Shown: positions 15,072 to 23,864 of the stretch, piece by piece | Numbering within the stretch: the first letter of the stretch is position 1 | Layout of the letters: every line of letters begins with the position of its first letter | Source: Devosia sp. 66-14 | GTDB taxonomy: Bacteria > Pseudomonadota > Alphaproteobacteria > Rhizobiales > Devosiaceae | Length of the DNA stretch: 54,683 nucleotides | Reading direction: 5' to 3' | NCBI GenBank assembly: GCA_001899085.1 | Contig: MKVB01000006.1 | Coordinates: 431,793 to 486,475 of the forward strand | Notes under the pieces: model-generated | Told to the model about the DNA's origin: nothing | The model's input: the letters and a program-made list of their open reading frames with translations, nothing else | Databases searched by the model: none | Program-made: the position numbers and the translations under genes

Positions 15072-15094
15072 CAACTGACAGAAAGTGGCAGTTG
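15072..15094. promoter_or_regulatory. Probable operator of the YafY-type regulator
   Basis: Half-sites CAACTGACA (15072-15080) and TGGCAGTTG (15086-15094) are inverted copies with one mismatch, separated by GAAAG. The dyad lies two to five bases before the regulator's start codon and 48 bases before the divergent VOC gene, well placed for control of both. If the preferred start is right the regulator mRNA has almost no leader. Confidence 0.6.
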
Positions 15095-15141
15095 GCCCCG
15101 GCTATAGCAGGTCACATCAGGCCAGCAAACAGGAGCCCGCC

Positions 15142-15567
15142 ATGACCATCAAGACCACGACGCATCTCAACTTCCGCGGCGACGCCCGGGCCGCCCTCGC
15201 CTTCTATCAATCCGTGTTCGGCGGCCGGCAGACTGTGGTGACCTACAAGGACGCCGGGGCGGTACAGAATTCCGACGAGGCCGACCAGGTGATGTGGGGC
15301 CAGGTGGAAGCCGAGAACGGCTTTCGCATCATGGCCTATGACGTGCCATCGCGCCTCGCCTGGAACCCGGGCGAGATCCCGGTCTTCGTCTCGGTGCGCG
15401 GCAATGGAGCCGAAGAGGTCGCCGGCTATTGGCAGAAGCTCGCTGCCGACGCCACGATCCTGCAGCCGCTGGCTCCGGCCGGCTGGTCGCCGCTCTACGG
15501 CATGCTGCGCGACCGTTTCGACATCACCTGGGTGCTGGATGTGGAAGTCGCCTACGCGCCGGCCTGA
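15142..15567 (+). CDS. VOC (glyoxalase/PhnB-like) family protein
   Basis: A 141-residue protein of the PhnB-like branch of the vicinal oxygen chelate fold. It opens with TTHLNFRGDARAALAFYQSVFGG, carries a central MWGQVEAENGFRIMAYDVP strand and ends with PLYGMLRDRFDITWVLDV. Both halves of the paired beta-alpha-beta-beta-beta module are present. Metal-binding residues of true glyoxalases are not obvious, so the activity is not assigned. AGGAG at 15131-15135 fixes the ATG at 15142. It is divergent from the YafY-type regulator and very likely its target. Confidence 0.85.
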   Translation: MTIKTTTHLNFRGDARAALAFYQSVFGGRQTVVTYKDAGAVQNSDEADQVMWGQVEAENGFRIMAYDVPSRLAWNPGEIPVFVSVRGNGAEEVAGYWQKLAADATILQPLAPAGWSPLYGMLRDRFDITWVLDVEVAYAPA

Positions 15568-15631
15568 GCTGCCTCGACGCCACCGGTGTTCCGTGGCCTA
15601 GTGGGCCGGACACCGCGACCGGGGGACAAGC

Positions 15632-16360
15632 ATGAGCGAACGCACGGACCTGCCGTTCTACGATGGACGGCCGGTCGAAATTTCCGGGCGCGGCTGGCTG
15701 CTGGTGCTGCTGGCCGTGGCTCTGGGTTTCGCGGCCCTGGTGGCGCTGCCACTCGACGGCGCGCCGTTGAACTTCGTTCCACCGCTGTTGTTCGTCGCCA
15801 TCCCGCTCGGCGCCCTCGCCATGGTTGCCGGCCGGCACTGGACGGCGCCGTTCCGCCGTTATGGTATCAAGCAGTTCGGCCAGTCCCTGGGCTTCGGCGT
15901 GCTGACCATCGTCGTCTCGGGGGTTGCCGGCTACCTGCTGAGCCTCCTGACGCCAATGGCGGCAAACCCGGCGGTGACCTCGCTCGAAGGCGTTGGGCCC
16001 GCCGAACTCGTGCTGTTCCTCAGCCGCACCTTCATCCAGTTGATCGGCGAGGAACTAACAACCGTGCTGCCGCTGCTGGCCGTGCTCTGGCTCTGCGTCA
16101 GGCGGTTCGGCCTGCCGAAGCGCGCCGGCCTCATCATCGCGGTGGTGGTTTCGACGCTGTGGTTCGCCGCCCTGCACCTGCCGACCTATGACTGGAATGT
16201 GCTGCAGTGCCTCGGCATCATCGGCACGGCGCGGATCGTGCTGACGCTCTCATACCTCGTCACCCGCAACCTCTGGGTGTCGGTGGGCGCGCACATCATC
16301 AACGACTGGACGCTGTTCCTCGGCGCCTACGCCATCGGCCACGCGCCGGTCGGGGCCTGA
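15632..16360 (+). CDS. CPBP family intramembrane protease
   Basis: A 242-residue membrane protein with six to seven helices and the three motifs of the CPBP (CAAX/bacteriocin-processing) glutamic protease family: the double glutamate in LIGEELTTVLPLL, the helix FAALHLPTYDWN with its histidine, and HIINDW near the C-terminus. Bacterial members act in self-immunity, peptide maturation or unknown processing. The start has GGGGGA upstream. It follows the VOC gene by 64 bases and ends three bases before the convergent glnE, with no terminator between. Confidence 0.85.
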   Translation: MSERTDLPFYDGRPVEISGRGWLLVLLAVALGFAALVALPLDGAPLNFVPPLLFVAIPLGALAMVAGRHWTAPFRRYGIKQFGQSLGFGVLTIVVSGVAGYLLSLLTPMAANPAVTSLEGVGPAELVLFLSRTFIQLIGEELTTVLPLLAVLWLCVRRFGLPKRAGLIIAVVVSTLWFAALHLPTYDWNVLQCLGIIGTARIVLTLSYLVTRNLWVSVGAHIINDWTLFLGAYAIGHAPVGA

Positions 16361-16363
16361 ACG

Positions 16364-19135
16364 CTAGAGCCCCCGCGCCTTGGCGTACCATGCCTCGGCC
16401 GCGGCGCTCACTTCGCCTTCCATCTCGCGGATATCGGCGGCCAGGCGCTCGAAGTTCGGGGTGTTGGTGCGTTGCGCCAGCAGCTCGCGGAACGCCTCGG
16501 TCCAGCCTTCGTCCTTGAACGGATCGGCCAGCGCGGCGCTCATCACCTGCAGCACGGTGGAATAGAGTTCGAGGATCTCCGCCAGCCGCAGTCCCTCGGG
16601 CACCAGGCCGGTTTCGGCCAGGCGGCGCAGCACCACGCCGGTGGTGGCCTGCGGTGCCGCCACCGTGCCGCCGGCCACCAGTTGCGCCGATTGCGCGACG
16701 AACTCGAGGTCGACCAGCCCGCCCGCGGCCAGTTTCAGGTCGAAGGCGTGGCGTCGCGGCCGCTCCTTGGCCATCAGGGCGCGCATCGCCAGCACGTCGT
16801 CGACGGTCTTTGCCGCGTCGCGCGGTCGCGCCAGAATCTCGGCGACCGTGGCGTCCACCCTCGCCCCGAGCTCGCCGTCGGCATAGACGACGCGGGCCCG
16901 GCTGAGCGCCAAATGCTCCCAGGTCCATGCGCTCTCGTGGTGGTACTGGATAAAGCCCGACAGGCTGGTGGCCAGGGGGCCGGCATTGCCCGACGGCCGC
17001 AGCCGCATGTCGGCCTCGTAGAGCACCCCCTCGGAGGTCGGCGCGCTCAGCGCCGCCAGCAGCCGTTGCGTCAGCCGCGCGTAATACTGGCTGGCGGCCA
17101 GCGGCTTTTCGCCATCGGACTCGTCGGCGCCCCCCGTCTCGTACAGCATGATGAAATCGAGGTCGGAGCGTGCGGTCATCTCACGGCTGGCCATCTTGCC
17201 GAAGGCCAGCAGCGCCACCCGGGCGCCGGGCACCACGCCGTGCCGCTTTTCGAACTCGCGCCGCACCGCGTCGAACAGCCGGGTCAGCAGCGCCTCGGCC
17301 AAGGTGGTGAACTGCTCGCCGGCCCGCGCCGCGTCCATCGAGCCGGCCAGCAGCCCCGCGGCGATCAGGAACATCTGCTCCTGGCCGATGATGCGGGCCC
17401 GATCGATCACGTCCTGGTAGTCGCGCGCGTCGGCAAAGAACGCCTCGATCTTGCCCAGCAGCGTTTCGCGCCGGCGCACATCGTCCGCGAAGGCCGGGTC
17501 GATCAGCCCGTCCATGACATGGGCTCGGTGGATCACCGCATCGGCCATGCGGGGCGCCGAAGCCATCAGCGCGACCAGGAGGCTCCTGAGATTCTCGTGG
17601 TTGCGCAGCAGCGCGAAGAGCTGCACGCCCGAGGGCAGCCGGGACAGGAAGTTGTCGAACCGGGCCAGCGCCTCGTCCGGATTGCCGGCCCCAGAAATGG
17701 TGGCGAGCAGCGCCGGCAGCAGCTCGGTGAGGTGGGCCCGCGCCGCCGCGGCGCGCGTCGCGGCGTAACCGCCATAGTGCCACTTCTTGACCGTGGCGAT
17801 GGCCTTGCCGGGCTCCTTGAAGCCCATGCCGCTCAGCGTCTCGATGGTTTCCGGGTCGTCGTCGGCGCCGGTGAACACCAGGTTGCCACTGCCCGCCGCG
17901 AGGCTTTCGCCTTCGGCGAACAGGTCGGAGTAATAGCCGACAACCTGATTCAACGCCGCCCGGTAAGCTGCTTCGAATGCTGGCAAATCCGTCTCGCCCA
18001 TCAGCGTGCCGATCACGGCGATATCCGCCTCGGCCTCGGGCATGACGTGGGTCTGCTCGTCGCGCAGCATCTGCAGCCGGTTCTCGACACCGCGCAGGAA
18101 CCAGTAGATCCGCGTCAGGTCTTCGGCGGCCCGCCTCGAAATCCAGTTCGCCGCCGCCAGCGCCTGCAGCGCCGCCGCCGTCGGCCGCACCCGCAACGTC
18201 TGGTCGCGCCCGCCTGCGATCAGCTGCTGGGTCTGGGTGAAGAACTCGATCTCGCGGATGCCGCCCAGCCCGAGCTTGACGTTGTGCCCGGCAACCCGGG
18301 TATCGCCGACATTCTTGGTGATGTTGATCTGGCGCTTCATCGCCTGGATGTCGGCGATGGTGGCGAAGTCGAGATGCTTGCGCCAGACATAGGGCGCGAG
18401 GTCCTTGAGGAACCGCTCCCCCACCTCCTTGTCGCCGGCGCAAGGTCGCGCCTTGATCCAGGCGGCCCGCTCCCAGTTCTGTCCGCGGCTCTCGTAATAG
18501 GCGAGCGCCGCCTCGGTGGGCAGCGCTACCGGCGTGGCGCCAGGGTCGGGCCGCAGCCGCAGGTCGGTGCGGAAGACATAGCCGTGCTCGGTCCGGTCCT
18601 GCATCAGGGAGGCGAGCCGCTGGACGATGCGGGTGAAGAACTTCGTTTCCTCGCCGGCCTCCTTCACCGCTCCTTTGTCGGGATCGAAGAAGGCGACGAT
18701 GTCGATGTCGCTCGAGTAGTTGAGCTCCCGCCCGCCATGCTTGCCGAGCGCGAACAGCGCCAGCCCCGAGTTCGCCGCCGTCGCCTCGGTCAGCCCGCGG
18801 GCCGCGGCGAGCCGCAGCAACAGTTCGAGCCCCGCGTCGAGCGCCGCGTCGGCCAGGTCGGAGAGTGCCGCCGTCGATTGCGCGGTGGTCCAGCGCCCCT
18901 CGACTTCGGACACCGCTGCGAGCAACGCCACCCGCCCCTTGGCGATGCGCAGCTCGCGGCCGATCTCGTCCTCGCTGGCCGCGTCGCGCCCGGCCGTCGC
19001 CACCCCATCGAGAACCGCCGCCAGTGCGGTATCGGGCGACTGTTGCAGCGCCGCGGCGAACCAATCGGCGTGTCGATCGGCGAGATCTCTCAGGTAAGGA
19101 GCTGAAGCGAGAAGGGTTTCGAGCGTGACTTTCAT
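16364..19135 (-). CDS. glnE: Bifunctional glutamine synthetase adenylyltransferase/deadenylase
   Basis: A 923-residue enzyme that adds AMP to, and removes it from, glutamine synthetase in response to PII proteins, so tuning nitrogen assimilation. Two nucleotidyltransferase cores are present: GKHGGRELNYSSDIDIVAFF (about 131-150) for deadenylation and FGKMASREMTARSDLDFIML (about 645-665) for adenylylation. The regulatory linker lies between them, with RREIEFFTQ-like GIREIEFFTQTQQL. Length is normal for the family. It is the last gene of a minus-strand series headed by degP, response regulator and kinase, an order I recall from other Hyphomicrobiales, but here a plus-strand gene intervenes. Confidence 0.96.
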   Translation of the reverse strand: MKVTLETLLASAPYLRDLADRHADWFAAALQQSPDTALAAVLDGVATAGRDAASEDEIGRELRIAKGRVALLAAVSEVEGRWTTAQSTAALSDLADAALDAGLELLLRLAAARGLTEATAANSGLALFALGKHGGRELNYSSDIDIVAFFDPDKGAVKEAGEETKFFTRIVQRLASLMQDRTEHGYVFRTDLRLRPDPGATPVALPTEAALAYYESRGQNWERAAWIKARPCAGDKEVGERFLKDLAPYVWRKHLDFATIADIQAMKRQINITKNVGDTRVAGHNVKLGLGGIREIEFFTQTQQLIAGGRDQTLRVRPTAAALQALAAANWISRRAAEDLTRIYWFLRGVENRLQMLRDEQTHVMPEAEADIAVIGTLMGETDLPAFEAAYRAALNQVVGYYSDLFAEGESLAAGSGNLVFTGADDDPETIETLSGMGFKEPGKAIATVKKWHYGGYAATRAAAARAHLTELLPALLATISGAGNPDEALARFDNFLSRLPSGVQLFALLRNHENLRSLLVALMASAPRMADAVIHRAHVMDGLIDPAFADDVRRRETLLGKIEAFFADARDYQDVIDRARIIGQEQMFLIAAGLLAGSMDAARAGEQFTTLAEALLTRLFDAVRREFEKRHGVVPGARVALLAFGKMASREMTARSDLDFIMLYETGGADESDGEKPLAASQYYARLTQRLLAALSAPTSEGVLYEADMRLRPSGNAGPLATSLSGFIQYHHESAWTWEHLALSRARVVYADGELGARVDATVAEILARPRDAAKTVDDVLAMRALMAKERPRRHAFDLKLAAGGLVDLEFVAQSAQLVAGGTVAAPQATTGVVLRRLAETGLVPEGLRLAEILELYSTVLQVMSAALADPFKDEGWTEAFRELLAQRTNTPNFERLAADIREMEGEVSAAAEAWYAKARGL

Positions 19136-19281
19136 GCCCCCTCGATAACCCGCCCTACTCAGGATGTCATTCCGGCGCAGGCCGGGGACGCGGCGCTTAT
19201 GGTTAGCTAAGCCTAAAAGTCACTGGATTTCGGCATCGGCATCGCTATGGTCCCGCGCCAGCCAAATCCGAAGAGCCCCGC

Positions 19282-19902
19282 ATGCGCACCCGTATTGCCG
19301 CCCTTATCGCCACCCTTCTGGCCGCCCCCATTCTCGCCGCCGTTCCCGCCTCCGCCGCCGGTCTCGACGGCATGGGCCAGGCGATCTTCGGCAACAGCTT
19401 CAACTTCATCAAAGCCAATATCGAGAAGCCGCCGGTCAAGGCGATCGGCGTGGGCAAGCTGACCGTGCAGTTGCAGCGCACCAAGCTCAAAGACATCCAG
19501 AAGGCCTTTGGCGGCACAATCCGACGCGAGGGCGACGAGGCGAGCCGCGCCGACTGGCTGTGCTACAGTGCCGAGGGCGCCAATGTGTGGTTCATCTCCA
19601 ACGCGCTGGGCGGGTACGAGTTCGTGATGATGGTGGCCGCCGAGAGCGCCAGCAAACCGTCCAAGAACTGCGACGCGGCGCCGGCGGGGTTCACCGCCCC
19701 GAATTTCGGCATCCCGAGCCTCGGCGCCTCGACCGCGGACCTCAAGGCCACCTTCGGCGCCGCCTCCGGCAACAAGATCGCCTACCGCTCGGATCGCCCG
19801 GGCGGCTATTCCGACATCGCGCAATATATCGGCTACGTGATCAAGGGCGGCAAAGTCGCCGGGATCGGGATCGGCGAAACCTCGGTGCAGACGGCGCACT
19901 GA
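19282..19902 (+). CDS. Secreted protein of unknown function (206 residues)
   Basis: Not recognised. The ATG at 19282 gives a strong signal peptide (hydrophobic 5-22, cleavage after ASA near residue 26). The mature part, about 180 residues, looks like two similar halves: KLTVQLQRTKLKDIQKAFGG with a later LGASTADLKATFGAASG, each followed by strands. That suggests an internal duplication of an alpha-beta unit in which a helix predicts how one quantity scales with another. Two cysteines (WLCYS, KNCDA) could form a disulfide. It lies between glnE and the histidine kinase on the opposite strand, breaking an otherwise same-strand series. Confidence 0.7.
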   Translation: MRTRIAALIATLLAAPILAAVPASAAGLDGMGQAIFGNSFNFIKANIEKPPVKAIGVGKLTVQLQRTKLKDIQKAFGGTIRREGDEASRADWLCYSAEGANVWFISNALGGYEFVMMVAAESASKPSKNCDAAPAGFTAPNFGIPSLGASTADLKATFGAASGNKIAYRSDRPGGYSDIAQYIGYVIKGGKVAGIGIGETSVQTAH

Positions 19903-19912
19903 GTTGGCCCCT

Positions 19913-19929
19913 GTGCCCTGAAGGGGCAC
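19913..19929. terminator. Small hairpin between convergent genes
   Basis: GTGCCC and GGGCAC pair across a TGAAG loop, eleven bases after the stop of the plus-strand gene and 37 before the stop of the kinase on the other strand. There is no T-run. It may help end transcription from both sides; evidence is weak. Confidence 0.3.
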
Positions 19930-19965
19930 GGTGGTGGCGCAACCACACCGGTGGAGTTCGGTGGC

Positions 19966-21375
19966 CTAGCCCGGCAGGTCCACCACCGCCCGGACGCCAG
20001 GCGCGTTGTCTTCGAGCCGCAGTTCACCCTTGTGCAACTGTGCCACCGCCGCCACCAGCGACAGGCCGAGCCCGGAGCCGGGTTCGGTGCGGCTCTTTTC
20101 CAGCCGCACGAAGCGCTCGACCACGCGGCCGCGATCCTCGGCCGGGATGCCGGGGCCGTTGTCGGTCACCTCGATGCGCACGCGGGCGCCGGCACGCTTC
20201 AGGCTGACCTTGATCAGACCCGCCTTACCCTCTGACGGCTCGTAATATTTCAGCGCGTTCTCGATCAGGTTGACCAGCGCCTGCCCGAGCAGTTCGCGGT
20301 TGCCGTTGATCCTGACGCCCTCATCGATATCGGTCTCGAGCGCCAGTCCCTGGTCCTCGGCCAGGGGGCCATACAGCTCGGCGACATCGAGCACCACCGC
20401 GCTCAGGTCGATCTCGCTCAGCGCGCCCGACGGCGTGCCGGCCTCGGCCCGCGCGATCATCAGCAGGGCATTGAAGGTCTTGATGAGCTTGTCGCTCTCC
20501 TCGATCGTGGTCTCAAGCGCCTGCTTGCGCGTCGCTTCGTTCTGCCCGTCGCGCAGCGCCGACTCGGCCTTGTTGCGCAGGCGAGTCAGCGGCGTCTTGA
20601 GATCGTGGGCGACGTTGTCGGTCACCTCCTTCATGCCCTGCATCAACTGCTCGATGCGATCGAGCATGAGGTTGAGGTTGGTCGCCAGCGCATCGAACTC
20701 GTCGTTGCGGCCGGTCACCGGCACGCGCTCGCTGAGGTTGCCAGACATGATCTTGTTGGAGGTCGACGAGATGGTGTCGATCCGGCGCAGCACGCGCACC
20801 GCGGTCAGCACGCCCGCCACCAGCGAGAACAGCAGGATGCCGCCGGCGCCCACGGCGAACCATTGCAGCACGATGGCGGTGAAACCGCGCCGTTCCACCA
20901 CGTCGCGGCCAACCACCAGGATCAGCCCGCTGGCCAGTTTTTGGGAGCGGACCACGGCATAGCCCTGGCGCTGCGCCGTTCCGGCGTCATCGGGCTCGGG
21001 GTCATCGAACGGCCGCGGCTTGGCATAGTTGAAGCTGTAGGTGCCCGGCTCGGCCAGCACTTCGGGCGGCAGATCGGTGACGTTGCCGATGAGGAGCTGA
21101 CCGGCGGGATCGGCGAGGTAGTAGATACCCGGCCCCGGCTGGCTGGCCAGCCGCTGCACGGCAATGATGGTGGCGCGGAAGCCGGAATCGCTGTCCATCT
21201 GCTTGATCTGCATGGACTCGCGATCGATGGCGTCGGTCTGCTGGCGCTGCAACTGCACCGAAGTCTGCCAGGTGATCAGGCCCAGCAGCACCACCGCGAA
21301 GATCACGAAGATCAGCATGAACAGCGCGGTAAGGCGCACCGTCGTGGTGCGCCAGAGCTGAGCGAGCCGGAACAT
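19966..21375 (-). CDS. Membrane sensor histidine kinase (OmpR-pair partner)
   Basis: A 469-residue inner-membrane kinase. The first membrane helix is at about 15-37 and the second at 166-190, enclosing a periplasmic domain of about 125 residues with IYYLADPAGQLLIGNVTDLP. HAMP follows (about 190-245), then HisKA with H257 in NVAHDLKTPL, and the ATPase domain with NLIENALKY, DNGPGIP and GSGLGLSL. It begins two bases after the stop of the response regulator, clearly one operon with it and with degP. The association with a periplasmic protease suggests sensing of envelope stress, but the signal is not visible. Confidence 0.9.
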   Translation of the reverse strand: MFRLAQLWRTTTVRLTALFMLIFVIFAVVLLGLITWQTSVQLQRQQTDAIDRESMQIKQMDSDSGFRATIIAVQRLASQPGPGIYYLADPAGQLLIGNVTDLPPEVLAEPGTYSFNYAKPRPFDDPEPDDAGTAQRQGYAVVRSQKLASGLILVVGRDVVERRGFTAIVLQWFAVGAGGILLFSLVAGVLTAVRVLRRIDTISSTSNKIMSGNLSERVPVTGRNDEFDALATNLNLMLDRIEQLMQGMKEVTDNVAHDLKTPLTRLRNKAESALRDGQNEATRKQALETTIEESDKLIKTFNALLMIARAEAGTPSGALSEIDLSAVVLDVAELYGPLAEDQGLALETDIDEGVRINGNRELLGQALVNLIENALKYYEPSEGKAGLIKVSLKRAGARVRIEVTDNGPGIPAEDRGRVVERFVRLEKSRTEPGSGLGLSLVAAVAQLHKGELRLEDNAPGVRAVVDLPG

Positions 21376-21377
21376 GG

Positions 21378-22049
21378 TCAGTCGCGGATCATATAGCCCG
21401 CGCCGCGGATGGTGTGCAGCAGCGGGTTGGCGTGCCCCTTGTCGATCTTGGCGCGAAGCCGCGACATATGCACGTCGATGACGTTGGTCTGGGGGTCGAA
21501 GTGATAGTCCCAGACATTCTCGAGCAGCATGGTGCGGGTCACCACCTTGCCGGCATTCTTCATCAGATACTCGAGCAGGCGGAACTCGCGCGGCTGCAGC
21601 AGGATCACCTCGCCGTCGCGCTCGACCTTGCGGCTCAGCCGATCGAGCGCCAACCCGCCCACCTCGAAGCTGGTGGCGGCTTCGGCGGGCGAGGAGCGCC
21701 GCGCCAGCACTTCGATGCGAGCGAGGAGCTCGGTAAAGGCGTAGGGTTTGACCAGGTAGTCGTCGCCGCCGGCGCGCAAGCCGGTGACGCGGTCATCCAC
21801 TTCGCCGAGCGCCGACAGGATCAGCACCGGCGTGCGGTTGTCCTCGGCGCGCAGGCTTTCGATGATCGACAGGCCGTCGCGGCGCGGCAGCATGCGATCG
21901 ACCACCAGCACGTCGTAGTCCATCGACGAAGCCATGGCGTAACCGGTCTCGCCGTCGCTGGCGTGATGGGCGATGTGGCCGGCCTCATCCAGCGCCTGGA
22001 TCAGGTAACTGGCCGCCTCGCGGTCGTCTTCGATCAGCAGAATCTTCAT
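21378..22049 (-). CDS. OmpR-family response regulator
   Basis: A 223-residue DNA-binding response regulator. The receiver domain has the acidic pair EDD (7-9), the phosphorylated D51 in VVDRMLPRRDG and the conserved lysine in VKPYAFTELLARI. The winged-helix output domain ends with VIDVHMSRLRAKID and TIRGAGYMIRD. The start ATG at 22047-22049 lies just after GAGGGG and gives the normal KILLIEDD opening; a longer frame to 22145 would add unusual residues encoded by a repeat. It is encoded between degP and its cognate kinase and probably regulates that operon. Confidence 0.93.
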   Translation of the reverse strand: MKILLIEDDREAASYLIQALDEAGHIAHHASDGETGYAMASSMDYDVLVVDRMLPRRDGLSIIESLRAEDNRTPVLILSALGEVDDRVTGLRAGGDDYLVKPYAFTELLARIEVLARRSSPAEAATSFEVGGLALDRLSRKVERDGEVILLQPREFRLLEYLMKNAGKVVTRTMLLENVWDYHFDPQTNVIDVHMSRLRAKIDKGHANPLLHTIRGAGYMIRD

Positions 22050-22081
22050 TGCACCGACCCCTCGCTGCGGGGTGAATTGTA

Positions 22082-22139
22082 AATGGTGAATGGTGAACGG
22101 AGCGCCAAACTTCGACAACCCCGCCCACCATTCACCATT
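22082..22139. repeat. 14-bp inverted repeat between degP and the response regulator
   Basis: AATGGTGAATGGTG (22082-22095) and CACCATTCACCATT (22126-22139) are exact inverse copies, 30 bases apart, and more CATTCAC copies follow. Each arm also repeats the unit AATGGTG. It lies in the 146-base gap downstream of degP, where it could fold in the transcript and separate degP expression from that of the regulator. It may equally be a genomic repeat element. Confidence 0.55.
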
Positions 22140-22195
22140 GGCCATTCACTCAAGTAGATAGGCTCCGGAGCAACTGCCCCGGAGCCCGGTATTGG

Positions 22196-23752
22196 TTACG
22201 ACTTGCCTTCGGTGATCGGCAGCCCGATGAAGCGGGTGTTGCCGTCGCGCTGGGCCTTGACCAGGGCGGTGTTGCGGCCCGAGTCCTTGACGGCCTGCAC
22301 GGCCTTCTCGAAGTCGGCGACCGACGAAACGGCCTGGTTGTTGACCTCGAGGATGGTATCGCCCACGGCGAAGCCCTTCTCGGCGGCAGCCGAATTCGGA
22401 TCGACGTCCTGGATCAGGAGGCCTTCACCGCCCGAGTTGGGCACCAGCGTCAGGCCGACACTGGTCGGAGCCGGGGCTGCCGGTTCCTCGGCGGGTGCCT
22501 GCTGCTGCTGCTCGGTGGGCGCAGCGGTCTCATCGAGCTTGCCCAGGGTCACCGAGATCTTCTGCTCCTTGCCGTCGCGCCAGACCGACAGTTCCACGGC
22601 GGTGCCGGGGTTCTTGCCGGCGATGGTGCGGCTGAGGTCGAGCGCGTTGCTGACCGACTTGCCGTCCACGGCGGTGATGACGTCGCCGGACTTCACGCCG
22701 GCCTTGTCAGCCGGGCTGTCCTTGGTCGGTTCGGTGACCAGCGCACCGGCCGCATCCTTCAGGCCGACGCTGTCGGCGATGTCACTGCTGACATCCTGGA
22801 TGCCGACGCCGAGGAAGCCGCGGGTCACCGTGCCGCTCTGGATGAGCTGGCCGGTCACCTGCTTGACGACGCTGGCAGGGATGGCGAAGGCGATACCGAC
22901 ATTGCCGCCATTGGGGGAGAAGATGGCGGTGTTCACGCCGACCACTTCACCCTGCATGTTGAAGTCGGGGCCACCGGAGTTGCCGGTGTTCACCGCGGCA
23001 TCGATCTGCAGGAAGTCGCCATAGGCCGAGCCGGCGATGTCACGACCACGGGCCGAAACGATACCGGCGGTGACGGTGCCACCGAGGCCGAACGGGTTAC
23101 CGACGGCCACCACCCACTCGCCGACCCGGATCTCGCTCTCCGCCAGCTTGACGAAGGGCAGGTCGGTGACGCCATCGACCTTGACCACGGCGAGGTCGGT
23201 CTTGGCATCGGTGCCGATGACCTTGGCGCTCATTTCCTTGCCATCATCGAACACCACGGTCACCTTGTCGGCATTCTCGACGACATGGTTGTTGGTGACG
23301 ATGTAGCCGTCAGCCGAGATGGCGAAGCCCGAGCCGGCCGCCATGAACTTGCGCGGCGCCTGCTGCTGGCCACCCTGGCCGCCTTGACCGCCCTGGCCAA
23401 ACTGCTGGCCGAACTGATCCATGAAATCCTTGAACGGAGAATCATCAGGCAGGTCGGGGAAGTTGAACTTGAACTGCGGACCACCGCGCTGCAGCTGGCG
23501 CGGATTGGCCTTCTCACCGCCTTCGACGATGATCGAGACCACTGCCGGCTTCACGGCCTCGACGAGGTCAGCGAAGTTCGGCGCGTTGGTCACGGCCGGG
23601 GCGCTGATCTGCGCGGCCGGCAGCAGCGTAGCAGTCTGTGCGGTGGAGGGGGCGGTGGCCGCGACGAAGGCGGTACCACCACCGATGCCGGCGAGGATCG
23701 CCAGAGCCGAAGCCCCGAGCCAGCGGCGAGCGTTGAACTTAGTCGAGGGCAT
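22196..23752 (-). CDS. degP: DegP/HtrA (Do) family periplasmic serine protease
   Basis: A 518-residue periplasmic protease-chaperone that degrades misfolded envelope proteins. It has an N-terminal signal/anchor (12-34), a glycine-glutamine-rich linker near 118-131, the trypsin-like domain with triad H156 (TNNHVVENAD), D186 (KTDLAVVKV) and S259 (NTGNSGGP), and two PDZ domains (about 290-380 and 420-510). Length is right for the Do subfamily. AAGGAG precedes the start. It heads a minus-strand unit followed by the response regulator and kinase, an arrangement that suggests stress-dependent control. Confidence 0.94.
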   Translation of the reverse strand: MPSTKFNARRWLGASALAILAGIGGGTAFVAATAPSTAQTATLLPAAQISAPAVTNAPNFADLVEAVKPAVVSIIVEGGEKANPRQLQRGGPQFKFNFPDLPDDSPFKDFMDQFGQQFGQGGQGGQGGQQQAPRKFMAAGSGFAISADGYIVTNNHVVENADKVTVVFDDGKEMSAKVIGTDAKTDLAVVKVDGVTDLPFVKLAESEIRVGEWVVAVGNPFGLGGTVTAGIVSARGRDIAGSAYGDFLQIDAAVNTGNSGGPDFNMQGEVVGVNTAIFSPNGGNVGIAFAIPASVVKQVTGQLIQSGTVTRGFLGVGIQDVSSDIADSVGLKDAAGALVTEPTKDSPADKAGVKSGDVITAVDGKSVSNALDLSRTIAGKNPGTAVELSVWRDGKEQKISVTLGKLDETAAPTEQQQQAPAEEPAAPAPTSVGLTLVPNSGGEGLLIQDVDPNSAAAEKGFAVGDTILEVNNQAVSSVADFEKAVQAVKDSGRNTALVKAQRDGNTRFIGLPITEGKS

Positions 23753-23864
23753 GATGATCTCCTTCAGTCAGGCACTCTTGATGGCTGAGAGATATGGAGC
23801 CCAGCGCCTTTCTGCACAGTGACCCGGGCGTTAATTATCGGTAATGTTGATGAACGGCGGACGC

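Noticed and set aside
16472-19105. An 877-codon frame opposite glnE
   Set aside because: glnE is a complete, recognisable enzyme; the other strand is only open because of high GC.
22050-22145. A longer N-terminus for the OmpR-type regulator
   Set aside because: The extra codons are the inverted-repeat sequence; response regulators start at KILLIEDD.
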